Part shown: positions 56,015 to 64,000 of the stretch, in pieces | How the letters are laid out: every line of letters begins with the position of its first letter | Numbering within the stretch: position 1 is the stretch's first letter | From: Segniliparus sp051660745 | GTDB taxonomy: Bacteria > Actinomycetota > Actinomycetes > Mycobacteriales > Mycobacteriaceae | Assembly: GCF_051660745.1 (NCBI RefSeq) | Contig: NZ_JBOFQF010000028.1 | Span: 248,001-312,000, forward strand | Direction of reading: 5' to 3' | Length of the DNA: 64,000 nt | Notes under the pieces: model-generated | Databases searched by the model: none | The model's input: only the letters and a program-made list of their open reading frames with translations | What the model was told of the DNA's origin: nothing | Program-made: the position numbers and the translations under genes

Positions 56015-57503
56015 GGTACTGCTTGACGCACACGTCTCGCGGCCCGACGACGCCCACTCGGAACGCGTTGAAACGAGTGAGCGCGCTCGGCGCGGCCTGG
56101 CCGTTGATGTCTTGCGCGATGTAGCCGTGCTGCACGAGCTCGCTCGACGGCTTGTCGAGATCCCCAGGGGTGAGAATGATCGGCTTGTGCGCGGCGTCGA
56201 TCCCGTATTCGCCGACGATGCTGCGCAGCCACGCGCCTGCGAGGCAGGCTCCGACCAGTCCCGCGCCGAGCCCGGCGCGGGGCTGTCCGAGCTGCTTGAG
56301 GTAGGCGAGGCCGAAGCGGGAGGCGATGACGGAGAAGGCCGCGGTGTCCCCGGTGATCTGGAGCGGCACGCCTTCGGATTGCGTCGGCGTGCCGATCTTG
56401 GCGAGCGCCGCGATGTCGAGGCTCACGGTGTTGTTCGCCTCGCAGTACAGCGCAGGCGGCGCCTTCTGCGGGTCGGCGTCGATTTTTTGGTTCGGGCAGT
56501 TCTTGTCGATCCCGTCGTAGGTGACATTCGGCATGCTGGTCAGCGCGCCTTGGTAGAACTGCGTGATGGACGGGATGATGTATTGCCTGAGGTGCTCGCG
56601 GTCGATGGGGATGTTGTCCTGGCCGATCTGCGGCTCGGCGACGATGGGCAGCCCGTTGCGGCGTTTGTCGATCTCTTGCCTGTTGATCTTCGCGCAGGCG
56701 TCCGCGCCGTCGGCGAACCCCATGCGGAAGGCGCTGATCCGGTCGAAGCCGCTCCCGTGCTCCTTCTCCTTGTAGTCGCTTTCGGAGGTCGACTGGGGGT
56801 CGTCGCGCAGGGCGAGCATCGCGGCGAGGATGGTGTTGAGCCCGTTCGCCGAGTTCAGCTGGAAATGTTTCGCATGCCCTTCGACGACATGGCGGATGAA
56901 GAAGCCCGCGAAGCAGTCGGCCTGCTGCTCGAAGACGATGGTCGGGTCGGTGTCCTGGACGAGATTGGCCAGGTGCTGGATCCGGTGCCCGTACTCGTGG
57001 GCGAAGACCGCCACGATCGCGATCGGGGGGAACTCGTTGTCGAGGAGCGGCATGAGGACGCCCCGGTCCCAGGCGATGGCGTCTTCTCGGAAGCAGTACA
57101 TCGCGTTCGGCTTGTGGTAGACATTGCTGCCGCACGCCTCGGCCCCGTCCTCGCGGGCGTCGTACGAGTAGAGCGTGTCCACAGGTTGGAACGGGGCTGC
57201 TTGTTTGAAGTATTTCGGCAGTTTCACGCGCCAGAACGCCTCGATGTCGTCGAGCGCCGCGATGGCGAGCTGGTCGGTCTGCTTCCCCGCGCCGTCCTCG
57301 CCCTGCGTGCCCTTGACCGAGCGCGGCGGCACGGGCACGCCCGCCTTGAGGCCGTTCGGCCCCCCGGCAGAGGGCAGCCCCGGCACGACGTCCCGGTAGC
57401 TCGGCGGCATCCGGGAGGAATTGCCGGAGACAGTCTGGACGCAGCCCGTCGCCACGAGGCAGAGGGCGACGAGGAGGAAGAGAGAACTCCCACGGTGACG
57501 CAT
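56001..57503 (-). CDS. Lipoprotein neutral zinc metallopeptidase
   Basis: A 500-aa exported peptidase-like protein. The signal MRHRGSSLFLLVALCLVATGC gives a lipidated Cys21. The catalytic motif HEYGH is at residues 169-173 (AVFAHEYGHRIQHL), with a downstream FEQQADCFAGFF supplying the third ligand region, as in the PF04228-type family. Its target is unknown; such proteins may trim cell-envelope proteins. ATG 57503 is preferred over ATG 57515 because TATGAT ends 7 nt before it and the signal peptide then begins correctly. The end lies inside a terminator hairpin. Confidence 0.82.
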   Translation of the reverse strand: MRHRGSSLFLLVALCLVATGCVQTVSGNSSRMPPSYRDVVPGLPSAGGPNGLKAGVPVPPRSVKGTQGEDGAGKQTDQLAIAALDDIEAFWRVKLPKYFKQAAPFQPVDTLYSYDAREDGAEACGSNVYHKPNAMYCFREDAIAWDRGVLMPLLDNEFPPIAIVAVFAHEYGHRIQHLANLVQDTDPTIVFEQQADCFAGFFIRHVVEGHAKHFQLNSANGLNTILAAMLALRDDPQSTSESDYKEKEHGSGFDRISAFRMGFADGADACAKINRQEIDKRRNGLPIVAEPQIGQDNIPIDREHLRQYIIPSITQFYQGALTSMPNVTYDGIDKNCPNQKIDADPQKAPPALYCEANNTVSLDIAALAKIGTPTQSEGVPLQITGDTAAFSVIASRFGLAYLKQLGQPRAGLGAGLVGACLAGAWLRSIVGEYGIDAAHKPIILTPGDLDKPSSELVQHGYIAQDINGQAAPSALTRFNAFRVGVVGPRDVCVKQYPPLS

Positions 57504-57510
57504 AGGGGAG

Positions 57511-57516
57511 ATCATA
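57511..57516 (-). promoter_or_regulatory. Candidate -10 box (TATGAT) for the metallopeptidase, leaderless
   Basis: On the minus strand TATGAT ends 7 nt before ATG 57503. It overlaps the upstream in-frame ATG 57515, arguing against that start. Confidence 0.5.
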
Positions 57517-57524
57517 GAGCTTGT

Positions 57525-57612
57525 CGTTCGGGGACGAGCCAGATGGCCGGGCGTTTTCTGCGATGGCGGCCTTGTCCGTGGAAGCCTATCGTTTGGGCAC
57601 GAGCCAGATCGC
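57525..57612 (-). repeat. Direct repeat: duplicated 3' end of glgB
   Basis: 57590-57612 encodes the GlgB end (AIWLVPKR-stop). The 23-bp sequence 57525-57547 matches it at 20 positions and would encode AIWLVPER out of any gene. The copies are 65 bp apart. Confidence 0.65.
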
Positions 57613-59820
57613 GGAGAGCTTCGCGATGGAGATCTGCGCAGAGGCAGGCCTGCCGTGCCATGGCTGCGCGTCGGCCGTCACCGATCCAAGATTGCCGTTG
57701 CCCGAGCCCGCGTACAGCTCGGCGTCGGTGTTGAGCACTTCGACCCATTCGCCCGCGTCGGGCAGCCCAACCCGGTAGCTCGACAGATCGGAGCCGGACA
57801 AGTTCACCACGCACGCGAGCTTGTCGCCGTCCGAGGAGATCCGCAGGAAGGAGAGCACGTTGTTCTGCGCGTCGTTCGCGTCGATCCACTCGAAGCCCGC
57901 AGGCGAGGCGTCGAGGCTCCACAGCGCCGGATGCTCGCGGTAGACCGGGCCGATGTCACGGACCAGCGCCAGGATCCCTCGGTGCAGCTCGCCCTCCCAG
58001 CCGTCGAGCTGCCACCAGTCCAGCCCCTTGTCGGCCGACCACTCGGCGCGTTGCCCGAACTCCTGGCCCATGAAGAGCAGCTTCTTGCCGGGATGCGCCC
58101 ACATGTACGCGAGGTAGGACCGGACGCCCGCGGCTTTGTCGTGGCTCGGCCCCGGCATCCGCGACCACAGCGTGCCCTTGCCGTGCACCACTTCGTCGTG
58201 GCTGATCGGCAGGACGTAGTTCTCGCTCCACGCGTACATGAGCGAGAAGGTGATCTCGTTGTGGTGGTACATCCGGTGGATCGGGTCGTGGCCGAAATAG
58301 CGCAGCGAGTCGTGCATCCAGCCCATGTTCCACTTCATGTTGAAGCCGAGGCCGCCGAGCGAGGTCAGCCGGGTCACGCCGGGCCAGGCGGTGGACTCCT
58401 CCGCGATGGTGACCACGCCGGGGTGGTGCTTGTGCACCGTCGCGTTGAGCTCCTGGAGGAACTGCACCGCGTCGAGGTTCTCCCGCCCGCCGTACGGGTT
58501 CGGCTCCCACTCGCCGTCGGGGCGGGAGTAGTCGAGGTAGAGCATCGAGGCCACCGCGTCCACGCGGAGCCCGTCGATATGGAACTCCTCGAACCAGTAG
58601 AGCGCGTTGGCGACGAGGAAGTTGCGCACCTCGTGGCGGCCGAAGTCGAAGACGTAGGTGCCCCAGTCCGGCTGCTCGCCCCGGCGCGGGTCCGGGTGCT
58701 CGTAGAGCGGGGCTCCGTCGAACCGGGCGAGGGCCCAGTCGTCCTTCGGGAAATGCGCGGGCACCCAGTCCACGATCACGCCGAGGCCCCGGCTGTGCAG
58801 GTGGTCGACGAAGGCGCGGAAATCATCGGGGGCGCCGAATCGCGAGGTGGGGGCGAAATACGAGGTCACCTGGTAGCCCCACGAGCCGCCGAACGGATGC
58901 TCCGCGACCGGCAGGAGCTCCACATGGGTGAAGCCGAGGCCCGAAGCGTGGTCCGCGACCCGCTCGGCGAGCTCGCGGTAGCACAGGCGCCCGCCGTCGT
59001 CGGATTGGGCGAAGGACCCGAGGTGCACCTCGTACACGGCCATCGGCTCTTCGGCCGGTCTGCGGCCCGCGCGGCGGGCGGTCCACTCCTGGTCGGTCCA
59101 CGCGAACACGCTCTTGGCCACCACGGACGCGGTTTGCGGCGGGAGCTCGGTCTGGAAGGCGAGGGGGTCCGCCTTCAGCCGGGCCGCGCCGTCCGCGCCG
59201 AGGACGCGGTACTTGTACTTCGCCCCGATCCCCACATCGGGGAGGAAGACTTCCCACACCCCGCTCGAGCCGAGGGACCGCATGGGCGCGGCGTGCGGGT
59301 TCCAGCCGTTGAAGTCGCCGACGACCGCGACGCCCTTCGCGTTCGGGGCCCAGACCCGGAACGCCGTGCCCGCGACCTGCCCGAAGACGACGGGATGGGC
59401 GCCGAGCGCCTCCCAGAGCCGTTCGTGGCGGCCCTCTCCGATCAGATGCAAATCCAGCTCGCCGAGCGTGGGCTCGAAACGGTAGCCGTCGTCGCCGAGG
59501 ACCTCGTTGCCGTCGTCGTATTGGACGCGCAGCCGGTAGTACGGCAGGTCGAAGAGCGGGATGTACGCGCCGAAGACCCCGTGCCCGAGATGGTCGAGAG
59601 AGGCCTCGGACCCGTCCGCGAAGACCGCCGACACGCTGTGCGCGAGGGGGCGAACGGCACGGATGGTCCAGCCGGAGCCGGTCGGGTGCGCGCCGTAGAC
59701 GCCGTGCGGGTTGTAGTGGGAGCCTTCGAGGAGGCGGGCGAAGTCGTGGTCGGGGATCCGGGCAGGCCCGGAGACCGGCTTCTGCTTGGCGGGCTCCACG
59801 TGGGTGAAATGCGTGCTCAT
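57586..59820 (-). CDS. glgB: 1,4-alpha-glucan branching enzyme
   Basis: Cuts and rejoins alpha-1,4 glucan to make alpha-1,6 branches. The 744-aa GH13 enzyme has the two N-terminal modules typical of actinobacterial GlgB (NPHGVYGAHPTG; VWAPNAKGVAVVGDFNGW). The barrel has ELLPVAEHPFGGSWGYQVTSYFAPTSRFG, nucleophile region DGLRVDAVASMLYLDYSR, acid/base TIAEESTAWPGV and PISHDEVVHGKGTL. The C-terminal beta domain ends WHGRPAS...SAIWLVPKR. With GlgE upstream it forms the GlgE pathway turning trehalose-derived maltose-1-phosphate into branched glucan. Confidence 0.97.
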   Translation of the reverse strand: MSTHFTHVEPAKQKPVSGPARIPDHDFARLLEGSHYNPHGVYGAHPTGSGWTIRAVRPLAHSVSAVFADGSEASLDHLGHGVFGAYIPLFDLPYYRLRVQYDDGNEVLGDDGYRFEPTLGELDLHLIGEGRHERLWEALGAHPVVFGQVAGTAFRVWAPNAKGVAVVGDFNGWNPHAAPMRSLGSSGVWEVFLPDVGIGAKYKYRVLGADGAARLKADPLAFQTELPPQTASVVAKSVFAWTDQEWTARRAGRRPAEEPMAVYEVHLGSFAQSDDGGRLCYRELAERVADHASGLGFTHVELLPVAEHPFGGSWGYQVTSYFAPTSRFGAPDDFRAFVDHLHSRGLGVIVDWVPAHFPKDDWALARFDGAPLYEHPDPRRGEQPDWGTYVFDFGRHEVRNFLVANALYWFEEFHIDGLRVDAVASMLYLDYSRPDGEWEPNPYGGRENLDAVQFLQELNATVHKHHPGVVTIAEESTAWPGVTRLTSLGGLGFNMKWNMGWMHDSLRYFGHDPIHRMYHHNEITFSLMYAWSENYVLPISHDEVVHGKGTLWSRMPGPSHDKAAGVRSYLAYMWAHPGKKLLFMGQEFGQRAEWSADKGLDWWQLDGWEGELHRGILALVRDIGPVYREHPALWSLDASPAGFEWIDANDAQNNVLSFLRISSDGDKLACVVNLSGSDLSSYRVGLPDAGEWVEVLNTDAELYAGSGNGNLGSVTADAQPWHGRPASAQISIAKLSAIWLVPKR

Positions 59821-59857
59821 TGGTCGGCTCGTTCCTGTAGGTGCTTGATCCTCGTGC

Positions 59858-61903
59858 TCACCGTCGGTACGCCAGCGCCTCTCGGGCGGGCGCGGGGATC
59901 GTCGGCAGGGCGACGATGTGCGCTGCGGTGAAGGCCGGGTCGAGGCGCACGTAGTTGCCGTGGCCCCATTCCCATTCCTGGCCGGTGACCTCGTCCCGGA
60001 CGGGGAACCGGGCGCCGGGCTCCTGTCCGATCGCTTCGAGGTCGAGCCAGAGCGTCGTCTCGCGAGGGGCGTGCGGGTCGAGGGTCACCACGACGAGCAC
60101 CGCGTCGCCAGTGGCCGGGTCGTGCTTCGAGTAGGCGATGATCTCGTCGTCGTCGGGATAGTGGAAACGCAAGGTGCGCAGCTGCCCGAGCGCAGGGTGC
60201 GCCTTGCGGATCGCGTTGAGCTTCGTGATCCAAGGCTCGAGCGAACGCCCGGAGCGCAGCGCCCCCGCGAAATCCCTGGGGCGCAGCTCGTACTTCTCCG
60301 AGTCCAAGTACTCCTCGCTGCCCGGACGCACCGGCAGGTGCTCGTACAGCTCGTACCCGCTGTACACGCCCCAGGCCGGGCTGAGCGTCGCGGCGAGCGC
60401 GGCGCGGGAGGCGAAGGTCGCCTCGCCGCCCCGGACGAGCTGGTCGGTGAGGATGTCCGGGGTGTTCACGAACAAGTTCGGCCTGCACACGTCCGCGTGG
60501 TCGACGAGGTCCGTCATGAACTCGACGAGGTCTTCTTTGGCGGTGCGCCACGTGAAGTAGGTGTAGGACTGGCTGAAGCCGAGCTTCGCGAGGCCGTAGA
60601 GCCGGGCAGGCCGGGTGAACGCCTCGGAGAGGAACACCACCCCTGGGTGCTCTTGCCAGATCCGCGCGATGAGCCAGCTCCAGAAGTCCGGCGGCTTCGT
60701 GTGCGGGTTGTCGACCCGGAAGATCCGCACCCCGAGCCCGACCCATTTGAGCACGACTTCGAGCACGGCCTGGCGCAGTCCGGCGGGGTCGTTGTCGAAG
60801 TTGAGCGGATAGATGTCCTGGTATTTCTTCGGCGGATTCTCCGCGCAGGCGATCGTGCCGTCCGGGCGGGTCGTGAACCACTCCGGATGCTCTTTGGCCC
60901 ACGGGTGGTCGGGGCTGCATTGCAAAGCGAGGTCGAGCGCGACCTCGAGGCCGAGGTCCTCGGCGCGGGCGACGAACCGTTTGAAGTCTTTCTCGTCGCC
61001 GAGCTGCGGGTGGATGGCGTCGTGGCCGCCTTCGGACGCGCCGATCGCCCATGGCGAGCCGACGTCGTCCGCGTCGGCGACGAGGGTGTTGTTGCGGCCT
61101 TTGCGCGCGGTTCTCCCGATGGGGTGGATCGGGGGCAGGTACACCACGTCGAAGCCCATCGCGGCGGCCCGTTCGAGCTGGGCCTCGGCGGTGGTGAAGG
61201 TGCCGTGCGCGGGGGAGCCGTCCTCGTCCCAGCCTCCGGTGGAGCGGGGGAAGAACTCGTACCAGGCGCCGTGCGCGGCGCGGCCGCGCTCCACGAAGAT
61301 CCGGTGGACGCGGCCCCGTGTCACGAGCTCCCGGACCGGGTGGCGGCGCAGGATGGACGCGACCTCGTCGCTGATCGCGAACTCTGCGCGGGCGCGGAGC
61401 GATCCGGCGGAGCGCAGTCGCGCGACGGCGGTTGTCAGGGCCCGCCGCTCGTCCGGGCCGCCGAGGGGCGCGGCTTGCTCCAGGCCGAGTGCGGTTTCAA
61501 GGCCGAGTGCTTTTTCAAGAATCCGAGCGCCCTCTTCGGTCTCGTTGGCGAACCCCTCGTCCGACTCGAGGTCGGCGGCCTCGGTCGCGAGGAAAGCCTC
61601 GATATGGCCGCGCCAGGTCGTGTACGGGTCTCGCCAGCCGTCCACACGGAACTGCCAGAGCCCCTGGCTGGCGAGCGGCACAAGCGCGTGGAAGGTGTCC
61701 GGCCTGACTCCGGGGCTCATCTGCGCGACGACAGAGTCCGGCAGTCCGGGGGTCATCGCGACGACCGTCGCGCCGAGCTTGTCGTGCCCGTCTCCCCAGA
61801 CGACAGCGCTGATCGGGAACAGTTCGCCCACCGTGGCTTTCGCGGGGTACGGCTCCTCGCCGACCGCTGGAGCGATGTCGTCGATCACCAGTCGTGCGGT
61901 CAT
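59858..61903 (-). CDS. glgE: Alpha-1,4-glucan:maltose-1-phosphate maltosyltransferase
   Basis: Extends alpha-1,4 glucan with maltose from maltose-1-phosphate. The 681-aa GH13_3 enzyme has GFDVVYLPPIHPIGRTARKGRNN, VALDLALQCSPDHPW, GVRIFRVDNPHTKPPDFWSWLI with the nucleophile aspartate, FLSEAFTRPARLYGLAKLGFSQSYTYFTWR with the acid/base glutamate, and NTPDILTDQL. All are diagnostic. The N-terminal domain (VIDDIAPAVGEEPYPAKATVGE) is complete. ATG 61903 lies 6 nt after TAGCGT, probably leaderless. A glgE-glgB order is typical of mycobacteria. Confidence 0.97.
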   Translation of the reverse strand: MTARLVIDDIAPAVGEEPYPAKATVGELFPISAVVWGDGHDKLGATVVAMTPGLPDSVVAQMSPGVRPDTFHALVPLASQGLWQFRVDGWRDPYTTWRGHIEAFLATEAADLESDEGFANETEEGARILEKALGLETALGLEQAAPLGGPDERRALTTAVARLRSAGSLRARAEFAISDEVASILRRHPVRELVTRGRVHRIFVERGRAAHGAWYEFFPRSTGGWDEDGSPAHGTFTTAEAQLERAAAMGFDVVYLPPIHPIGRTARKGRNNTLVADADDVGSPWAIGASEGGHDAIHPQLGDEKDFKRFVARAEDLGLEVALDLALQCSPDHPWAKEHPEWFTTRPDGTIACAENPPKKYQDIYPLNFDNDPAGLRQAVLEVVLKWVGLGVRIFRVDNPHTKPPDFWSWLIARIWQEHPGVVFLSEAFTRPARLYGLAKLGFSQSYTYFTWRTAKEDLVEFMTDLVDHADVCRPNLFVNTPDILTDQLVRGGEATFASRAALAATLSPAWGVYSGYELYEHLPVRPGSEEYLDSEKYELRPRDFAGALRSGRSLEPWITKLNAIRKAHPALGQLRTLRFHYPDDDEIIAYSKHDPATGDAVLVVVTLDPHAPRETTLWLDLEAIGQEPGARFPVRDEVTGQEWEWGHGNYVRLDPAFTAAHIVALPTIPAPAREALAYRR

Positions 61904-61909
61904 GCCCCC

Positions 61910-61915
61910 ACGCTA
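61910..61915 (-). promoter_or_regulatory. Candidate -10 box (TAGCGT) for glgE, leaderless
   Basis: TAGCGT-GGGGGC-ATG on the minus strand parallels the arrangement before the oxidase gene at 745. No SD is visible. Confidence 0.35.
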
Positions 61916-61993
61916 CCGGATGTCGCCGATAAGCTCGCCGTGAAGCTCGCCGATACGGGGCTTCCGGTAGCGCGGGGCGGGGCTGGCCGAAGA

Positions 61994-62362
61994 TCAGCGG
62001 TCGTCGTCGGGGCCCTCGCGGTCGTCCTGGTCTTCACCAGGGCGGTCGCGGTCGTCCCGCTCTTGGCCCTCTTGGCCGGGCCGGGCGTGCTCGTCCCGCT
62101 CTTCGCCGGGCTGAGCGCGCTCCTGTCCGGGCCGGGCGTGCTCGTCCCGTTTTTGATCGGGCCGGGTGCGCTCTTCGCCGGGCCTGCCGGGGCCGTCGGG
62201 ACCAGGGGGCGGCGGCGGAGGGGCGAACACTGCGGGAACGGAGGAACTCGGTTCTGCTCCGGCGACAGCCGTCGCGCCGAAGCCGAAAGCCGCGCCTGCT
62301 GCGGCCAGTCCGAGCAGTCCGACGAGACCGCGCGCTGCTTTGTGCTGGTTGAGCTCAGCCAT
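61994..62362 (-). CDS. Small secreted protein with charged Pro/Arg/Glu repeats
   Basis: A 122-aa protein. Residues 1-36 are a Sec signal peptide (LVGLLGLAAAGAAFGFGATAVAGAEP, likely cleaved after AGA). The mature chain begins SSSVPAVFAPPPPPPGPDG and continues as imperfect repeats of RPGEER / DEHARPGQER / QPGEERDEHARPGQEG, then an Asp/Arg/Pro tail ending DDDR. It contains no cysteine. ATG 62362 has GAGAGGAG 6 nt upstream. Such chains are intrinsically disordered and could bind cell wall or metal; no family recognised. Confidence 0.7.
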   Translation of the reverse strand: MAELNQHKAARGLVGLLGLAAAGAAFGFGATAVAGAEPSSSVPAVFAPPPPPPGPDGPGRPGEERTRPDQKRDEHARPGQERAQPGEERDEHARPGQEGQERDDRDRPGEDQDDREGPDDDR

Positions 62363-62498
62363 GGATGACTCCTCTCTGAGGGGGCGACAGTCCGAGTGGA
62401 GCTGCCAGCCGCAGCCTAACGGCGGTTTCTTGGAGGGCGGCAAGCAAATAGCGACGCTCCGCCGCAGTTCTCACGATTACCGCTTATCGGACCGGCTG

Positions 62499-62514
62499 CC
62501 TGCGGTTTTCCGCA
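62499..62514 (-). terminator. Hairpin downstream of the acyltransferase
   Basis: CTGCGG-TTTT-CCGCAG is a perfect 6-bp stem with a 4-nt loop, 30 nt past the stop of the minus-strand PapA-like gene. No U tract follows. Confidence 0.4.
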
Positions 62515-62543
62515 GTGCGAGCCCATTGTGCGCGCAATTATGA

Positions 62544-63842
62544 TCAATGCTCTTCGCGCGCCGCGATCTCCAACAGCAGCCCTTCGAACTCGGCGATATG
62601 GGCGCGGGCCGTCTCAGCGGCGAACGGCAGCCCGAGGTCCACGCTGAGCCGCCCGTCGTAGGTGTAGATGAGATAGAGCGAGCTGAACCGGTTGTACCTG
62701 CCTGCGGCCGCGGTGGCCAAGTACTCCGCGATGGCTCCGCCGTCGAACTCCACCCACCCTCGGAAATCGTGGACCTGCAGGCTCGGGGGAGTCCGGACCG
62801 GCTCCATCACGCCCATATTCGACGTGGTGATCCGAGGAATCGTCTGCTGGTCGGTGACAAGGATTTCCGCGAACCGCAAGACCCCCTGGCACACCGCGCC
62901 GGAGGACAGGTCCTCGCGGAGCTGGGCGCGCAGCAGCGCGCCGAGGGCGACGGGATCGCTGTCGGGGAGGGCGCTGACCACCCCCGGCGAGCTGCCGAGC
63001 GCGTTGGTGACGTCCCATGTCTCGGCGGCAGGCCCCAACCAGGACCGAATGTCCACGGGCGAATCGATGTAGAGGTCGACGGCCAGATCGTCGGGCAGCT
63101 GCATCCTGCGCCGCTCGACGACGGCGCAGGCCCCCGCCACCAGGGCGTGCACCGTGGAGCCCAGTGCCTGCGCGCGGGCGTGGAGCAGAGCGGTCTGCTC
63201 CTGCGAGAGTTTGATGCGGCCCCGCGTGAACGTCGCGCCCTCGGGGTCTGGAAGGTCGGTGGGGATCGCCGCGCGGAGCCGCTCCGGGGCGCCCGCCGCC
63301 TTCTCCACGCCGTGTTCGACGAGCAGGTCTTCCGGGGGCCTCGGCACGGGGTGGGGCTCGACCGTCGGAGCACGGCCCTCGACGAGGTCGGTGTAATGCG
63401 ACCAGAGCAGGGCGTGCCAATGCGCTCCGAGCTTGCCGTCCCCGATCGAATGGTGCACCACGAAAGAGACCGACGTGCGGCTCCCGTTCCGCGCGACGTC
63501 GAGGAACGCGAGCTCCTTGCTGTGGTCCGCGCGGACCGGGCCCTGGCCGCCCTCGCGCACGACGACTTCGGAGCCGCCGGGGACCACGAGGTCGAGATCC
63601 GGCAAGCCCATCGTCCGCCCCGACCGGCCAGGGACGAAACGTCCGGTCAGGACGGGATGTTCGAGACGCAAAAGCCGAAGGGCCTCGCGCAGCGCCTCGA
63701 CGTCGACGGGGCCCTCGACCTCGACCGTGTACCAGATGGTCATCGCGGAGAGCGCGAACCAAGACTCCAGCGGGGACAACGGGCGGCGGAACTCCGCGCC
63801 AAGGCTTGTTTCCGGCATGGCGGCTTTCACTCCTGCGCTCAC
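62544..63842 (-). CDS. PapA5-like acyltransferase (condensation-domain fold)
   Basis: A 432-aa member of the PapA/condensation superfamily. The catalytic HHxxxDG motif is present as VVHHSIGDG, and the N-terminal half has PLSPLESWFALSAMTIWYTVEVEGPVDVEALREALRLLRLEHPVLTGRFV. The C-terminal half has TTSNMGVMEPVRTPPSLQVHDFRGWVEFD, like the region around the solvent-channel loop. These enzymes esterify lipid alcohols with (poly-methyl) acyl chains from acyl carriers. The lipid made here is unknown, but the family is linked to mycobacterial-type complex lipids. GTG 63842 follows AGGAGGG; ATG 63818 is a later alternative. Confidence 0.83.
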   Translation of the reverse strand: MSAGVKAAMPETSLGAEFRRPLSPLESWFALSAMTIWYTVEVEGPVDVEALREALRLLRLEHPVLTGRFVPGRSGRTMGLPDLDLVVPGGSEVVVREGGQGPVRADHSKELAFLDVARNGSRTSVSFVVHHSIGDGKLGAHWHALLWSHYTDLVEGRAPTVEPHPVPRPPEDLLVEHGVEKAAGAPERLRAAIPTDLPDPEGATFTRGRIKLSQEQTALLHARAQALGSTVHALVAGACAVVERRRMQLPDDLAVDLYIDSPVDIRSWLGPAAETWDVTNALGSSPGVVSALPDSDPVALGALLRAQLREDLSSGAVCQGVLRFAEILVTDQQTIPRITTSNMGVMEPVRTPPSLQVHDFRGWVEFDGGAIAEYLATAAAGRYNRFSSLYLIYTYDGRLSVDLGLPFAAETARAHIAEFEGLLLEIAAREEH

Positions 63843-63931
63843 ACGCCCTCCTCTCTCCAACGAGACTCCTCGTTGAGCCTCGATCTTGAAGTCTAGGCGC
63901 GGCAGGCGGTGTTTGCGAAGATTTTTTCGCC

Positions 63932-64000
63932 TTACGGCAAGTCGCGCGCGGCCATGTCGAGCAGCAGGTTTGTGATCCGCTCGGCGTGCAGGCGGGCGTC
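63932..64000 (-). CDS. C-terminal end of a gene entering from the right edge (partial)
   Basis: On the minus strand an open frame enters at the window edge, reads DARLHAERITNLLLDMAARDLP and stops with TAA at 63932-63934. It is only 22 codons, a helix like those that close TetR-type regulators or helical proteins. I cannot name it. Confidence 0.35.
   Translation of the reverse strand, partial: DARLHAERITNLLLDMAARDLP

Overview
This is a high-GC, gene-dense actinobacterial chromosome segment of the Mycobacteriales. Family content and gene order recall Mycobacterium: an mqo / cysG / efpA-type exporter / proS / nusA / ylxR / infB / rbfA block, a glgE-glgB maltosyl-glucan pair, a split pntAA-pntAB-pntB transhydrogenase, an adhC-type alcohol dehydrogenase, a PapA-type acyltransferase, a DUF4439 protein and type VII (ESX)-like secreted proteins. 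Several neighbourhoods are more compact than in M. tuberculosis. That would suit a distant relative such as Segniliparus, but this is a guess from memory, not something the sequence proves. I saw no rRNA, tRNA, CRISPR array or insertion sequence.

Layout. 1-1.2 kb: the clpX 3' end, aroQ and a flavin/F420-type oxidase. 1.2-8.3 kb (minus strand): an MBL-fold hydrolase, a DUF2236 oxygenase, a D-aminoacylase-like amidohydrolase with palindromic operators, and the fdhF-like/fdhD molybdoenzyme pair. 8.4-9.5 kb: hisE-hisG. 9.6-16.2 kb: an SDR with a tandem-repeat operator, then a serine hydrolase divergent from mqo, with mqo overlapping a cysG-type siroheme synthase and an efpA-like exporter. 16.4-20.5 kb: a Baeyer-Villiger-type monooxygenase, proS and an O-methyltransferase. 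20.5-23.5 kb: an array of small membrane proteins, five of which start MTYP (DUF4190-like and CD225/dispanin-like) and one of which is DUF2752. 23.5-29.4 kb: the DUF4439/lipoprotein pair divergent from nusA-ylxR-infB-rbfA, with no rimP.

29.4-32.7 kb is the most interesting part: an unfamiliar 378-aa protein, a small ESX/EspC-like protein, a WXG-type N-terminus joined to a polymorphic-toxin-like C-terminus, and a DUF4279-like probable immunity protein. GC falls sharply inside the toxin gene. 32.7-39.8 kb: HIT and cysteine-free peroxiredoxin-like genes, pntAA/AB/B with a lipase lipoprotein, and two related membrane proteins. 39.8-50 kb: smc, three overlapping low-complexity ESX-like secreted proteins (two paralogous), and two membrane proteins, one with a Trp/Arg-rich 28-residue repeat. 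50.2-56 kb: adhC, then hisD-hisC-hisB-hisH ending in a thioredoxin gene instead of hisA/hisF. 56-64 kb: a lipoprotein Zn peptidase, glgB, glgE, a small secreted charged-repeat protein and a PapA-like acyltransferase.

Many genes begin 6-8 nt after a TAnnnT hexamer without a Shine-Dalgarno sequence, which suggests leaderless transcripts. I used this to choose several starts. Genes inside operons typically overlap by 4 nt (ATGA or GTGA). Family names come from reading motifs and from memory; no database search was run.
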